This document shows positions 42,170 to 51,196 of a stretch of DNA of 51,271 bases, one piece after another; within the stretch, counting starts at the first letter, position 1; the number at the start of each line of letters is the position of its first letter. The translations under genes were made by a program, and so were the position numbers. The notes under the pieces were generated by a model. The model made no database searches. It saw only the letters and a program-made list of their open reading frames with translations, and was not told the origin of the DNA. Source of the stretch: Chitinophagaceae bacterium (GTDB taxonomy: Bacteria > Bacteroidota > Bacteroidia > Chitinophagales > Chitinophagaceae); contig CANBSH010000012.1 in NCBI GenBank assembly GCA_947372105.1, positions 1 to 51,271 on the forward strand, given 5' to 3'.

Positions 42170-43441
42170 TTAGTTTTTAAATACTTTACCATCTTTCATC
42201 ACCCAGTCAATTTGTTGCAATGCAGTAATATCTTTAGTAGGATCTTTTTTTAATGCTACAATGTCTGCAAAAGCACCGGCCTTGATTTCTCCTATTTTAC
42301 CTTGCATGCCTAATAGTTCTGCGGCTGTAGTAGTGGCTGTTTGAATCGCTTGCACATTGGTTAAACCCCAATCCACAAAATAAGTAAAATCTTTTGCTTG
42401 TGGTAAACCCCAATCGTATCCTCCAATATCGGTTCCATAAGCCAATCTCACTCCCATTTTAATTGCTTTTTTAAATGTTGCTTGAATGGATTGTTGAAAA
42501 TATAAATTAATAGGGCTGCCTAACTTGGCTCTTCCTTCTGCCACGTATTCATTTACAAACAAAGTTGGACACCAAAAAATTCCTTTATCAGCCATCAATT
42601 TCATACACTCTTCATCCATACCACTGCCATGTTCTATGGTACTTGCTCCTGCATTGATAGCTGCAATAATTCCATCACGAGTCATAGCGTGTGCTGCTAA
42701 TTTTTTTCTGCTCCTGAGTGTCTCATCACCAATGGCATTTATTTCATCCGTAGTAAAATTAGGAAGTGATCTAAAGGATCCATCAGCTAAACGGTAGTAA
42801 CCTCTGTCTGCATATATTTTTATCCAATCAGCACCTTGTTCAATTTGTTGACGTACTGCTTTTCTTGCTTCATCAGCCCCCGTAATTTCTTGTAATCCTT
42901 TAGGTAATTTTAATTCCCAAGCATAATCACTTGCCTTAATTGGGTAATGTCCAGTAGTATTGATTGCCAATGTGGACACCCACATTCTTGGTCCATTAAT
43001 AACTCCCTTATTCACTGCTTTTTTTAAATCCACGTCGGTAAAGCCAGCACCTTCAGTACCTAAATCTCGAATGGTAGTGAATCCGTTTAACAAAGCTCTT
43101 TCCACGCTCTTAGTACCTCTAATAGCACGATAAGGGATAGATTCTTTCAACACTTGTACATCATAGTCTTCGGAAGTGATATCTCCTTGTAATACTACAT
43201 GGGTATGACAATCTATTAAACCTGGCATTACAAAATAATTACTTAAATCGATGATTGAATCGGCAGCTACTGAACTAGAGGATATGGAAACAATTTGATT
43301 TCCTTTGATTAAAACATTTTGTTTTTCAGAAACCATTCCTGTTTTAGTATCTAATAATTTACCACATTTAATAAGAATTGTTTTTTGTGCCGAAAGGGAT
43401 ACGCTAATAATAACAAAAGCGATAGTAATGAATTGACGCAT
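42170..43441 (-). CDS. Exported amidohydrolase family metallohydrolase
   Basis: 423 residues with a signal peptide (MRQFITIAFVIISVSLSAQ). The metal site is shown by PGLIDCHTHVVLQGD (H79 and H81), the conserved DWIKIYADRGY region with the metal Lys, and H in KLAAHAMT and TIEHGSG, then D in AYGTDIGGYDWG. Sequence style matches imidazolonepropionase-like/Xaa-Pro dipeptidase-like amidohydrolases of Bacteroidota. It would act in the periplasm on a cyclic amide or dipeptide. Three TAATGAAT repeats lie upstream (43527-43568). Confidence 0.9.
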   Translation of the reverse strand: MRQFITIAFVIISVSLSAQKTILIKCGKLLDTKTGMVSEKQNVLIKGNQIVSISSSSVAADSIIDLSNYFVMPGLIDCHTHVVLQGDITSEDYDVQVLKESIPYRAIRGTKSVERALLNGFTTIRDLGTEGAGFTDVDLKKAVNKGVINGPRMWVSTLAINTTGHYPIKASDYAWELKLPKGLQEITGADEARKAVRQQIEQGADWIKIYADRGYYRLADGSFRSLPNFTTDEINAIGDETLRSRKKLAAHAMTRDGIIAAINAGASTIEHGSGMDEECMKLMADKGIFWCPTLFVNEYVAEGRAKLGSPINLYFQQSIQATFKKAIKMGVRLAYGTDIGGYDWGLPQAKDFTYFVDWGLTNVQAIQTATTTAAELLGMQGKIGEIKAGAFADIVALKKDPTKDITALQQIDWVMKDGKVFKN

Positions 43442-43526
43442 ATTTTTGAAATTTAAAAAAATTAAAATAAATAAAATAAGAAGTTAAAGGTACTAGTTTG
43501 ATTTTATACAAAAAGTTTAAAGAATT

Positions 43527-43568
43527 TAATGAATAATAGTTTAATGAATTTATTATAGTATAATGAAT
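43527..43568. repeat. Three direct TAATGAAT repeats upstream of the amidohydrolase gene
   Basis: TAATGAAT occurs at 43527-43534, 43542-43549 and 43561-43568, with start-to-start spacings of 15 and 19 bases. The region is very A/T-rich, which raises chance recurrence. It could be an operator for the gene starting at 43441 or simply low-complexity DNA. Confidence 0.35.
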
Positions 43569-43616
43569 TTATGGAATAAAGTTTTAATTTAGGTATTGTC
43601 CACGTAATTACCTTTT

Positions 43617-44525
43617 TTAAGGAGATATAATATGATTACTTTGCATCCATTTTTGCAATAAGCTTGGCCAATATATATCACTGGTTTTATTTTTCATTCC
43701 AAAACCATGCCCACCTTTTTCGAATAAGTAAATTTCGGCTGCTACTTGATGTGCTAATAATTGTTGGTAATATTCAGTACTATTTGCTACGGGCACTGTG
43801 GTGTCATCTTTTGCATGTATTAAAAATGCGGGAGGCGTTTCACTGCTTACTTGTTCTTCATTGCTAAAATAATGAACCTCATCTTCCTTAATAACTGGGC
43901 CAATTAAATTGTTACGAGAACCCATATGGCCAAAGCTATTAAAAGTAATCACAGGGTAAATAAGGATTTGAAAATCGGGTCTTAGTGAAAATCCTTCTGT
44001 ATTTGAAATATATTTTTCTTTGAAATGAGTGGCTGCTGTAGAAGCTAAGTGTCCTCCAGCAGAAAAACCCATGATCCCAATTTTATGTTCATCTATACCC
44101 CAAGCTGACGCGTTTTTTCGCGCTAAATAAATAGCTGTTTGTGCATCTTGAATAGGAGCAATACTTTTATTGATTTGTTTTTGACTATCAGGGATTCTGT
44201 ATTTTAATACAATGGCATTCACGCCAATACTATTAAAAAATTTTGCTACCTCAGTGCCTTCATGTGAAGCAGCTAGTATGCGGTACCCTCCGCCTGGACA
44301 AATAATAACACAAGGTCTTTTTTGATTGTCTTGTGCCACTCTAAAATATTGATAACCGGGGATAGATACTTTTTCGATGCGTAAAATGCCATCGGTATTG
44401 GTCACAGCTTCCTGATTTTCAGTTTGGATAAAATTAGGAATCTCAGAATATAAATTTTGATATTGCCCTAGCGAACGAGTTGTCATACATAAACAAATAA
44501 AACTTATGATAAATAATGGTTTCAT
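43617..44525 (-). CDS. Exported alpha/beta hydrolase (acetyl-esterase type)
   Basis: 302 residues with a signal peptide ending near RSLGQ. The oxyanion loop is CPGGGY (76-81), the nucleophile elbow GFSAGGH has S155, followed by AKDDTTVP (Asp near 240) and GGHGFG (H273). This layout matches esterases of the BD-FAE/xylan-acetyl-esterase-like group that deacylate polysaccharides or small esters. It starts 4 bp after the stop of the M20 peptidase gene and is co-transcribed with it. Confidence 0.88.
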   Translation of the reverse strand: MKPLFIISFICLCMTTRSLGQYQNLYSEIPNFIQTENQEAVTNTDGILRIEKVSIPGYQYFRVAQDNQKRPCVIICPGGGYRILAASHEGTEVAKFFNSIGVNAIVLKYRIPDSQKQINKSIAPIQDAQTAIYLARKNASAWGIDEHKIGIMGFSAGGHLASTAATHFKEKYISNTEGFSLRPDFQILIYPVITFNSFGHMGSRNNLIGPVIKEDEVHYFSNEEQVSSETPPAFLIHAKDDTTVPVANSTEYYQQLLAHQVAAEIYLFEKGGHGFGMKNKTSDIYWPSLLQKWMQSNHIISP

Positions 44526-44529
44526 ATTT

Positions 44530-45972
44530 TTATTTTTCTCCTTTAATTAATAAGGTATAATACTGAATACCTTTTTGTAAATCGGTAATTAATAAGCGTT
44601 CGTCAATGCCATGATATCCTTTTGCATTGGTTAGTGGACTAAAGTTCACCACACCATCACTAAGGTCTCTGTAACTTCTAGAATCAGTGGCACCTACCAT
44701 AATAACAGGCGCTATCACTACATTATCAATTGTTGCATTGATTGCTTTCTCCACTCTCTTAAAAGCACTACTATTAATATCGGTAGTGGAAGAAGGTAGG
44801 GTACTATAGTTGGGATAATAGGTTACTTTAATTTGAGTATCATTAATGGTTTTCGTTACAAAATTGAAAACATCTTGTTGCGTTTCACCAGGCAAAATTC
44901 TACTATTCACGTAAGCAGTTGCAAAAGTAGGAATCACATTGTCTCTAACACCACTATTAAATACCGTGGGTACAATAGTGGTTCTAATTAATGCATTAGA
45001 GGCAGGCGCTTCTGACATATCATTTAACACCCATTTTTCAAATAACCATAAATTTGATAATGACATCTTTTTCCAAAAATTGTCAGTATATGCACTTGTT
45101 CTTGTGAGGTAAGCCTTGATTGGAGGAATTATTTTAGCTGGCATTTCTTTTTCTCTCAATTTATAAATAGCCTTACTCAATAAATCAATGGAACTTGTTT
45201 TTCCTGGGATGGAAGAATGACCGCCTTCTTTTTGGGCAGTTAAAACCAAAGTCACATATCCCTTTTCTCCTACACCTATAGAAGCTATTGGATGCTTGAC
45301 ATCCTTCATGTCTTCTGTTGAAATTTCACCCCCTTCATCTACTACTAAATCAAATCTTTGATGCTGACTTTTGAAATATTTTACCATAGCCAATGCACCA
45401 CGTCCATTGGACTCTTCATCGGATCCGAAACATAATAAAATAGTTTGTTTAGGCTGAAAGCTTGTTTTTAAAAGTTGCTCGGTTGCTTCTAAAATACTAA
45501 CCATGCTGGCTTTATCATCTAAGGCACCTCTTCCCCATATATATCCCTCTTTCACTTCGCCACCATAAGGCTTAGCATGCCATAATTTCACGGCAGAAGC
45601 TTCTACAGGTACCACGTCATAATGGGCCATCAAAACTATAGGCAATAAGGAAGTGTCCGTGCCTTTCCATTCATAGATATAATTGAAACTATCAATGATA
45701 GTTCTAGGCAATCTTGCTTTAACAGTGGGATAAGTGAGATCCATCCACTGGCGATATTTATAAAAAATAGCACTATCGTACTTGTAATTATCATCTGGGG
45801 TTTCCGTGCTAATTTGAATGGCTTGTCCCATATGTGCAATGGCATCTATTGGCAATGGATCAAGTACGACCTTGCTGTTGTTGGCAACCGGTTTATTATT
45901 AAAGGTGTTGTATAAGGATATACTTGATAAAATAATAAAAATGCTTAAAAATCCCACTAAAACTTTTTTCAT
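44530..45972 (-). CDS. M20/M25/M40 family metallopeptidase (carboxypeptidase S-like)
   Basis: 480 residues. An N-terminal hydrophobic helix (3-22) anchors or exports it. Zinc ligands and catalytic residues are H117 and D119 (MAHYDVVPV), D152 (GRGALDDK), E186/E187 (GSDEESNGRG) and an acidic cluster in VVDEGGEIS. The dimerisation lid sits between about 235 and 375. It resembles yeast carboxypeptidase S and PM20D1-like enzymes, which hydrolyse peptides or N-acyl amino acids. It is followed by the esterase gene 4 bp downstream. Confidence 0.92.
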   Translation of the reverse strand: MKKVLVGFLSIFIILSSISLYNTFNNKPVANNSKVVLDPLPIDAIAHMGQAIQISTETPDDNYKYDSAIFYKYRQWMDLTYPTVKARLPRTIIDSFNYIYEWKGTDTSLLPIVLMAHYDVVPVEASAVKLWHAKPYGGEVKEGYIWGRGALDDKASMVSILEATEQLLKTSFQPKQTILLCFGSDEESNGRGALAMVKYFKSQHQRFDLVVDEGGEISTEDMKDVKHPIASIGVGEKGYVTLVLTAQKEGGHSSIPGKTSSIDLLSKAIYKLREKEMPAKIIPPIKAYLTRTSAYTDNFWKKMSLSNLWLFEKWVLNDMSEAPASNALIRTTIVPTVFNSGVRDNVIPTFATAYVNSRILPGETQQDVFNFVTKTINDTQIKVTYYPNYSTLPSSTTDINSSAFKRVEKAINATIDNVVIAPVIMVGATDSRSYRDLSDGVVNFSPLTNAKGYHGIDERLLITDLQKGIQYYTLLIKGEK

Positions 45973-46059
45973 AATATTGTAACTTTAAAATTAGAAGCTC
46001 AAGCTAACCTATGCAGTATTACTTGAATACTTCTGTAAGATACAAAAAGCATTAAAACA

Positions 46060-46067
46060 GGGGGGGG
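46060..46067 (+). repeat. Homopolymer tract of eight G upstream of the zinc-ribbon gene
   Basis: A run of eight G in a strongly A/T-rich intergenic region, 39 bp before the ATG at 46107. Such tracts can vary in length by slippage. Confidence 0.6.
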
Positions 46068-46106
46068 AAGATTGACTAAATTTCACCTTCTATTATATTA
46101 AATAAT

Positions 46107-46235
46107 ATGGCAATACAAATTTGTCCCATTTGCTCTCAACAAACAGAGCCCGTGATGGTTCACGGTCATTATCAGTGTAGTATATGTGGCACTAATATTA
46201 TGCCTTGCTGTGATGGAGAGAATTGCGAAAATTAA
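46107..46235 (+). CDS. 42-residue zinc-ribbon-like protein
   Basis: The ATG at 46107 opens a frame of 42 residues ending TAA at 46233-46235. It has CPIC (residues 6-9), CSIC (24-27) and then C34, C35 and C40, spaced as a treble-clef or zinc-ribbon knuckle pair, with MVHGHY between. The protein is too small for an enzyme and has no leader, so a metal-bound adaptor or sensor in the cytoplasm is possible. An intrinsic terminator follows at once, supporting a real gene. I believe small proteins of this Cys pattern recur in Bacteroidota, but that needs a search. Confidence 0.75.
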   Translation: MAIQICPICSQQTEPVMVHGHYQCSICGTNIMPCCDGENCEN

Positions 46236-46268
46236 AAAAGCGCCCTAATTTTCATTAGAACGCTTTTT
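46235..46268 (+). terminator. Intrinsic terminator after the zinc-ribbon gene
   Basis: AAAAAGCG (46235-46242) pairs with CGCTTTTT (46261-46268), and CTAAT/ATTAG extend the hairpin inside. The T run ends the stem. It also faces the end of the minus-strand gene at 46309. Confidence 0.85.
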
Positions 46269-46308
46269 ATTTTAACAATAATAACTTAAACTGAAAATTT
46301 TCATTTAA

Positions 46309-46806
46309 TTAAGAAGGCCTTTGAGGCATTCCTTTTCTGCGGAACATTTCAAAACGAACTCTACGTAAAAACTCTCTGTCTACTTTTAATGCTTCATTCA
46401 CTCTTTCATCTGTTTTCAAAATTGGCTTTAACGCAGTAGCCATTTTTTTTCTGGCAGCCAATATAGATTCTTCCATATCGATTTCCTTGTCTTTCTTTTC
46501 TTTTAAAATTGCTTGCATAGCATTTTTATGCTCATTATATACCGGCCAAAATGACTGAGCTTCTGCAGCTGTTAAATTTAATTTTTTAGTGACAAATTGA
46601 ATTTTAAACATTTCAATATTTGCCTTTTTCTCGGGGCTCATTGGTCCTCGGTCTTTTCTGTCTTGCATCATTTCACGATTGCGAGGTGGGCGTTGACCAC
46701 CTTGTTCACGTTGATCATTTGGACGTGGAGGTCTTCCAGGATCTCCTTGTGCACTAGCTGATACTATTAACAAGCTCAAACATAGTGTGTAGAATAATTG
46801 TTTCAT
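46309..46806 (-). CDS. Spy/CpxP-like periplasmic protein, sensor partner of the ECF sigma operon
   Basis: 165 residues with a signal peptide ending SASAQ (residue 19). A Pro/Arg/Gly-rich stretch (about 20-60) follows, then a helical hairpin of the LTxxQ type: IQFVTKKLNLTAAEAQSFWPVYNEHKNAM, and KTDERVNEALKVDREFLRRVR. In Bacteroidota such proteins are encoded after an ECF sigma factor and an anti-sigma-like gene and are annotated as sensors. Here it is third in that order, 60 bp after the anti-sigma-like gene. The signal sensed is unknown. Confidence 0.8.
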   Translation of the reverse strand: MKQLFYTLCLSLLIVSASAQGDPGRPPRPNDQREQGGQRPPRNREMMQDRKDRGPMSPEKKANIEMFKIQFVTKKLNLTAAEAQSFWPVYNEHKNAMQAILKEKKDKEIDMEESILAARKKMATALKPILKTDERVNEALKVDREFLRRVRFEMFRRKGMPQRPS

Positions 46807-46866
46807 AGTTGTTTATTTATTAAATGCGAATATTAAATTTGTTCAATAATTTTTTAAATATTTCCT

Positions 46867-47334
46867 TTATTCTAAATTGGTTTCAATGGTATCATTGCTG
46901 CCATTTACAGGGTCAACATGATTACTATATTTTGAAAGTTCTGACTGCCAATCTACTTCCGCTATGGATTCATTGTCGTTAACATAGGCTTCAATTTCTT
47001 CGTTAGAAATTTCTTGAATATTAATATCGGCCACTTTAGTATCTGTTATTTCTGGTTGCAAACTTTTATTTGTAATAATAAAAGTAGTAGCGACTGCTAA
47101 TAATAATGTTGCAGCTACAGCATATCTAGAAAATCTAGATAGCGTGAAAATTTTTGCTTTGCCTTGATTGGCTTTTTCTATCTTATTTAAAACGCGGGCA
47201 CTAAAATTTTCAAAGTAAAAATGGGGAGCTTCCATCTTACCTTCATTAAACTGAGAAAGGCTTTCTTTTGAAAAAAGCTGCTCAGCTAATTTTTGGTCAT
47301 TTTCAAGTTCGTTATGTAAGTGGTTTTGTTCCAT
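46867..47334 (-). CDS. Anti-sigma-like single-pass membrane protein
   Basis: 155 residues with an N-terminal cytosolic part (1-66) that would hold the sigma factor, one membrane helix (about 71-87, YAVAATLLLAVATTFII), and an acidic extracytoplasmic tail (90-155). Its place, 33 bp after an ECF sigma gene and before a Spy-like gene, is the main evidence for the anti-sigma role. No zinc-binding HxxxCxxC motif is present. Confidence 0.7.
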   Translation of the reverse strand: MEQNHLHNELENDQKLAEQLFSKESLSQFNEGKMEAPHFYFENFSARVLNKIEKANQGKAKIFTLSRFSRYAVAATLLLAVATTFIITNKSLQPEITDTKVADINIQEISNEEIEAYVNDNESIAEVDWQSELSKYSNHVDPVNGSNDTIETNLE

Positions 47335-47367
47335 TGCGCTTATTTGACAGTATATTATTACTTGGGT

Positions 47368-47910
47368 TTAATGTCCTTTTATAAATTGCTCTAATTTCTT
47401 AATAGCTTGATGATAATTGGCTTTTGCTCCGCCTACAGTCGTGCCTGTTATACTTGCAATTTTTTCATAATTCAATTCATCAAAATAACGAAGCATGAAC
47501 ACAAATCTCTGTTTTTCAGGGAGTTGCTTAATACCTTGTTCTAGTTGAATTTGAATTTCGGTGCTTTTGGGAGCGTCGGTTTGACTAGAATGAGTTTCGT
47601 AGTCCCCATTGTCTTGGTCAAAAGAGGAAGTGGCTTTGCGCTTTTCCTTGGTTATAAAATTGAGGGTTTCATTATAGGCAATCCTAAATAGCCAAGTCGT
47701 AAACTCGCTTTCCATTTTAAAACCATCTAATTTATCCCAAATCTTAATCCATACAATTTGAGCCACATCGTCCGCGTCATCATGATTTAACACCATTCTT
47801 TTTATTTGGTGATATACCTTCGCCTGATGCTTTTGCATTAACTGCGTGAAAACTTGTTCACGGTTAATATGCTGTTGAAACTGGATTATTAATTCTGAAT
47901 CGGATGACAT
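47368..47910 (-). CDS. ECF-type RNA polymerase sigma factor
   Basis: 180 residues. Region 2 spans about 15-85, with the core-binding DADDVAQIVWIKIWDKLDGF (46-65) and the -10-recognition segment TTWLFRIAYNETLNFITKEKR. Region 4 spans about 120-180, with LPEKQRFVFMLRYFDELNYEKIASITGTTVGGAKANYHQAIKKLEQF forming the helix-turn-helix for -35 recognition. It is the first gene of the sigma/anti-sigma/sensor operon and likely controls an envelope stress regulon. Confidence 0.95.
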   Translation of the reverse strand: MSSDSELIIQFQQHINREQVFTQLMQKHQAKVYHQIKRMVLNHDDADDVAQIVWIKIWDKLDGFKMESEFTTWLFRIAYNETLNFITKEKRKATSSFDQDNGDYETHSSQTDAPKSTEIQIQLEQGIKQLPEKQRFVFMLRYFDELNYEKIASITGTTVGGAKANYHQAIKKLEQFIKGH

Positions 47911-48020
47911 CGTATTATAAAATTAGACAATCTATCCGAAGAATGGTTTAAATATTAATCTCACAATGAAAATTTCAAAACTCGTTAAATGAGCCAAGAT
48001 TTACTTATAACTTCATCTCC

Positions 48021-49592
48021 TTACAACTTAATAATAGTCTTCACATATTGGTTGACTCCGTTTTGAACTCTAATATAATAGACGCCTGCATGTAAATTAT
48101 TGCCAAATAATGTATAGCTATTCATGCCTGCATAAGCATAAGTAGTGTCAATTAATATTTTAATGACTGCCCCTGTAGTATCTAATAATTGTAATAAGGT
48201 AGGTCCGCCATCGGTTTTAAATTCAATTCTTGTAAATGCATTAAATGGATTCGGATAATTGTTGATCATTGAATTTCCTGAAAATACAGAACTTTCCATG
48301 GCAACCCCACAAACGCTTGCATTGATGAGCGGAAGTGTAGGAAATTTTTTCAACATGATTTGTAACTCATTGGTTTCATTTACGCAAAACCAATTCTTCA
48401 ATATAGAATTATAGACACTTCTAAAATCATTTTGATAAGGGATATTATCATTGACGGTAGCGCTGATAGGTAGATCAGGATTATCTCCAAACACACCTCC
48501 TCTTACATTTTTACCAAATAAAAATAAAGGTGCAGCAGCCCCGTGATCGGTTCCACCACTTGCATTGGATTTAATACGTCTTCCAAATTCTGAATAAGTC
48601 ATACCAATCACTCTGTCGTCAATTTCTAAACCTTTTATATCATTTTGAAATGCATTGACAGATTCTGAAACCGCATTTAATAAATTAGCATGTACTCCAA
48701 TAGTAGTATCGGTGCTGTTAGTTTGCCCCGAATGAGTATCAAATCCACCATAGTTTACTAAGTATACTTTGGTTTGTAAACCACCTTTTATGAGTCTAGC
48801 AACAATTTTTAATTGAGATGCCAATGAGTTATTAGGGTATGTTACTTGTTGGGTGACGCTATCCGAAGCTGCTTTTATTCTTACTCCATATTTATTACTT
48901 TGTTTTGCGATTCTTCTTACAAAACTTAATTCATATCCCCCATTGGTATTAGGAACAGCTTCTTCCGTGCCATCAATTAAATTATAAAAAGAACTAGGGT
49001 CGGAAATACTCAATCCCATATTCACCACCGGTCCTTGACAAGTGAGACTGGTAATAGATCCAATTTGAATGGCTAAAGGATCAGGGTTAATATCATTAGG
49101 GTAGTCATTTGGATAATTAGCATAAGTATTGTCTAAATACCTACCCATCCATCCCGTATTAATATATTGGTTGCTATCAGAACCAGTCATCCAAATATCA
49201 GTAGCTCTAAAGTGAGAATAATTAGGTTGAGGGTATCCTACGGATTGCACCACATTTAATTTACCCTCATTAAATAATTTTTGAAAAGAAGTCATTGCAG
49301 GGTTTAGGCCTGTTGCATCATATCCGTCCAATTTTAAAACTTTATTTTCTGGAATCGCAATATTAGTTCTGGCATTATAATATTTGGAATAGCTACTAAT
49401 AGGAATGACTGTATTTAAACCATCGTTTCCGCCGCTCAATTGAATAATCACCAACACTCTATCGTTGTTCACGGAAGCCAATAATTCAGGATTAATAATA
49501 GGATGATCCTGCAAAATATGAATAGGATTACCACTAATAATGGTGGGCGTTAATAAAGCCAAACTATTTCGTATGAATTTTCTTCTTTCCAT
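48021..49592 (-). CDS. DUF1501 protein with T9SS C-terminal sorting domain
   Basis: 523 residues. The N-terminus MERRKFIRNSLALLTPTIISG is a twin-Arg-like leader. The sulfatase-like DUF1501 core includes VLVIIQLSGGNDGLNTVIPI (about 45-64), NYSHFRATDIWMTGS, VNYGGFDTHSGQ, YSEFGRRIKSNASGGTDHGAAAPLFLFG. The C-terminal 80 residues (YPNPFNAFTRIEF...KTIIKL) form a type A T9SS sorting domain. It overlaps the DUF1800 gene by one base (TAATG). The pair is common in Bacteroidota and Planctomycetota; its role is unknown. Confidence 0.92.
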   Translation of the reverse strand: MERRKFIRNSLALLTPTIISGNPIHILQDHPIINPELLASVNNDRVLVIIQLSGGNDGLNTVIPISSYSKYYNARTNIAIPENKVLKLDGYDATGLNPAMTSFQKLFNEGKLNVVQSVGYPQPNYSHFRATDIWMTGSDSNQYINTGWMGRYLDNTYANYPNDYPNDINPDPLAIQIGSITSLTCQGPVVNMGLSISDPSSFYNLIDGTEEAVPNTNGGYELSFVRRIAKQSNKYGVRIKAASDSVTQQVTYPNNSLASQLKIVARLIKGGLQTKVYLVNYGGFDTHSGQTNSTDTTIGVHANLLNAVSESVNAFQNDIKGLEIDDRVIGMTYSEFGRRIKSNASGGTDHGAAAPLFLFGKNVRGGVFGDNPDLPISATVNDNIPYQNDFRSVYNSILKNWFCVNETNELQIMLKKFPTLPLINASVCGVAMESSVFSGNSMINNYPNPFNAFTRIEFKTDGGPTLLQLLDTTGAVIKILIDTTYAYAGMNSYTLFGNNLHAGVYYIRVQNGVNQYVKTIIKL

Positions 49593-51196
49593 TATTGTAA
49601 TTGATAATCGGGCATGTTCATAATATATTTTAATAAAGTTTTTAATCGCACATTCACAATATTAAAATTGATAGTAGTCGGTGTCGTTAAATAATTATTC
49701 CATGCATCTGTCCAATAGTAATCACTTACTTGCCCACTTAATAAAATTTGTTTTTTAAGATTTGCTTTAAAAGCAGTAGTGACATCAGTAGAGAGTAAAA
49801 ACGAAAACAAATCGTCTATCAAAATATTAGGATCGCTAGGATTCGCACTTATTGATTTTGCAAAATCAATGGGGTTGATGACTACTTTTTTGGCATTTCG
49901 AGTATAACCGGTTTCTACCATTAAATCGGTGAATTTATTTCGCTTGGGTAAGGTGTCTGCATTGATCCAAAGTTCATAATATTCTGGTGTTTGATAATAT
50001 GCGGGCCAGCCTGCTACATTAGGCGGATCTGTTGGGTTTTGGCCAATACTAATCATTTGATTCAACATATTATTAAATAAGTAATAAGCGTCAGCGTAAT
50101 CGGTAACGGCATTAGGGAAGACGATATTGTATTCTCTAATACAAGTTACTACATGTTCAATGGGACTTTTTATTTGACAACCAAAATATAGTGAATCATA
50201 AAAATGCTCACTCTTAAAAAGAGCATCTAAGACTGGTTTAATTTCAAAATTATTTTTGATAAAGATGTCAGCTAAAGGAGTGATGATATTAGTTTCAATA
50301 GTATCATCAATATAGTAGTACACAAAAAACTGATAAATTTTTCGACAGATAAATTTGGCTACTTCCGGTCTTTCAAAAATCATACTAATTAACTCATCAG
50401 TTTCTGTGGCACCTGCTGCCAATGTTTTACCAGTGATGATTTTATTATTGTAATAGGCCGAAAATTGTTTGTTGGTGGTGTCGTGAACGGTAGGTTCAAA
50501 GTAAACGCTATAAGTGCTATTAATTCTCCAACCTGTAAGCACTTTAGCTGCTGCTTTTACATCATCTTCAGTATATTTTACGGCAACATTTTTTCCTAAC
50601 GTAAATAATTCTTGTAATTCTCTGCCATAATTTTCATCTGGTGCGGTTTTAGTATTTAAATAACCATTTAAATATCTTAACATACCAGCATCAGTTGTAA
50701 TTAATTTAATCAGTTGCTTAAAATTTCCCAGACAATTTTTGCGAATGGTATCGTGATGTGTAAAAACATAATTGCCATAAGCAATGACATCCGATTCCGT
50801 ACTAAAATGATTGGCCCAAAACAAACACATCTTTTCTGTGATACTTCTATCTTGATTAATCATTTGGCCCACCAGCCATTTTTTCAATCCCAATCTTCTG
50901 TAACTATTTACAGTCCCATCAGTATTGAAATTATTTACCCAAGTAGCTCCTAAAACCACAGTAGTATCAATCACAGTAGCAGAACTATAATCATTTAAAG
51001 GAGGAGCAGGGTAAGGAGTAGTAGGATTTAATAATTCATTCACCGCACCCACCATTCCTTTGCTTAGCATATAATCTATGTCCGATTTCTTGGCGCCAAA
51101 TTGCAATCGCTTTAGCAAATGTTTTGCAGTTGCCTTATTCCATGTCCCTTTATAGGGAGCTAAGCCTAATTTACTTGAAAGGGGGGTTGCAGGCAT
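49592..51196 (-). CDS. DUF1800 protein, partner of DUF1501
   Basis: 534 residues from the ATG at 51196 (MPATPLSSKLGLAPYKG); the frame continues upstream to a TTG at 51256, but that N-terminus is unlike the family. Landmarks are KHLLKRLQFGAKKSDIDYMLSKG, EKMCLFWANHFSTE, HHDTIRKNCLGNFKQLIKLITTDAGMLRYLNGYLNTKTAPDENYGRELQELFTLG, AAKVLTGWRIN and PPNVAGWPAYYQTPEYYELW. The FWANHF and GRELLELFTLG-type motifs define DUF1800. No clear signal peptide is seen. The stop and the next start share one base, so expression is coupled to the DUF1501 gene. Confidence 0.92.
   Translation of the reverse strand: MPATPLSSKLGLAPYKGTWNKATAKHLLKRLQFGAKKSDIDYMLSKGMVGAVNELLNPTTPYPAPPLNDYSSATVIDTTVVLGATWVNNFNTDGTVNSYRRLGLKKWLVGQMINQDRSITEKMCLFWANHFSTESDVIAYGNYVFTHHDTIRKNCLGNFKQLIKLITTDAGMLRYLNGYLNTKTAPDENYGRELQELFTLGKNVAVKYTEDDVKAAAKVLTGWRINSTYSVYFEPTVHDTTNKQFSAYYNNKIITGKTLAAGATETDELISMIFERPEVAKFICRKIYQFFVYYYIDDTIETNIITPLADIFIKNNFEIKPVLDALFKSEHFYDSLYFGCQIKSPIEHVVTCIREYNIVFPNAVTDYADAYYLFNNMLNQMISIGQNPTDPPNVAGWPAYYQTPEYYELWINADTLPKRNKFTDLMVETGYTRNAKKVVINPIDFAKSISANPSDPNILIDDLFSFLLSTDVTTAFKANLKKQILLSGQVSDYYWTDAWNNYLTTPTTINFNIVNVRLKTLLKYIMNMPDYQLQ

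Noticed and set aside
43619-43650. AAGGAGATATAATATG on the plus strand, looking like a strong ribosome binding site and start.
   Set aside because: The frame closes after nine codons and the bases are the coding end of the minus-strand esterase gene.
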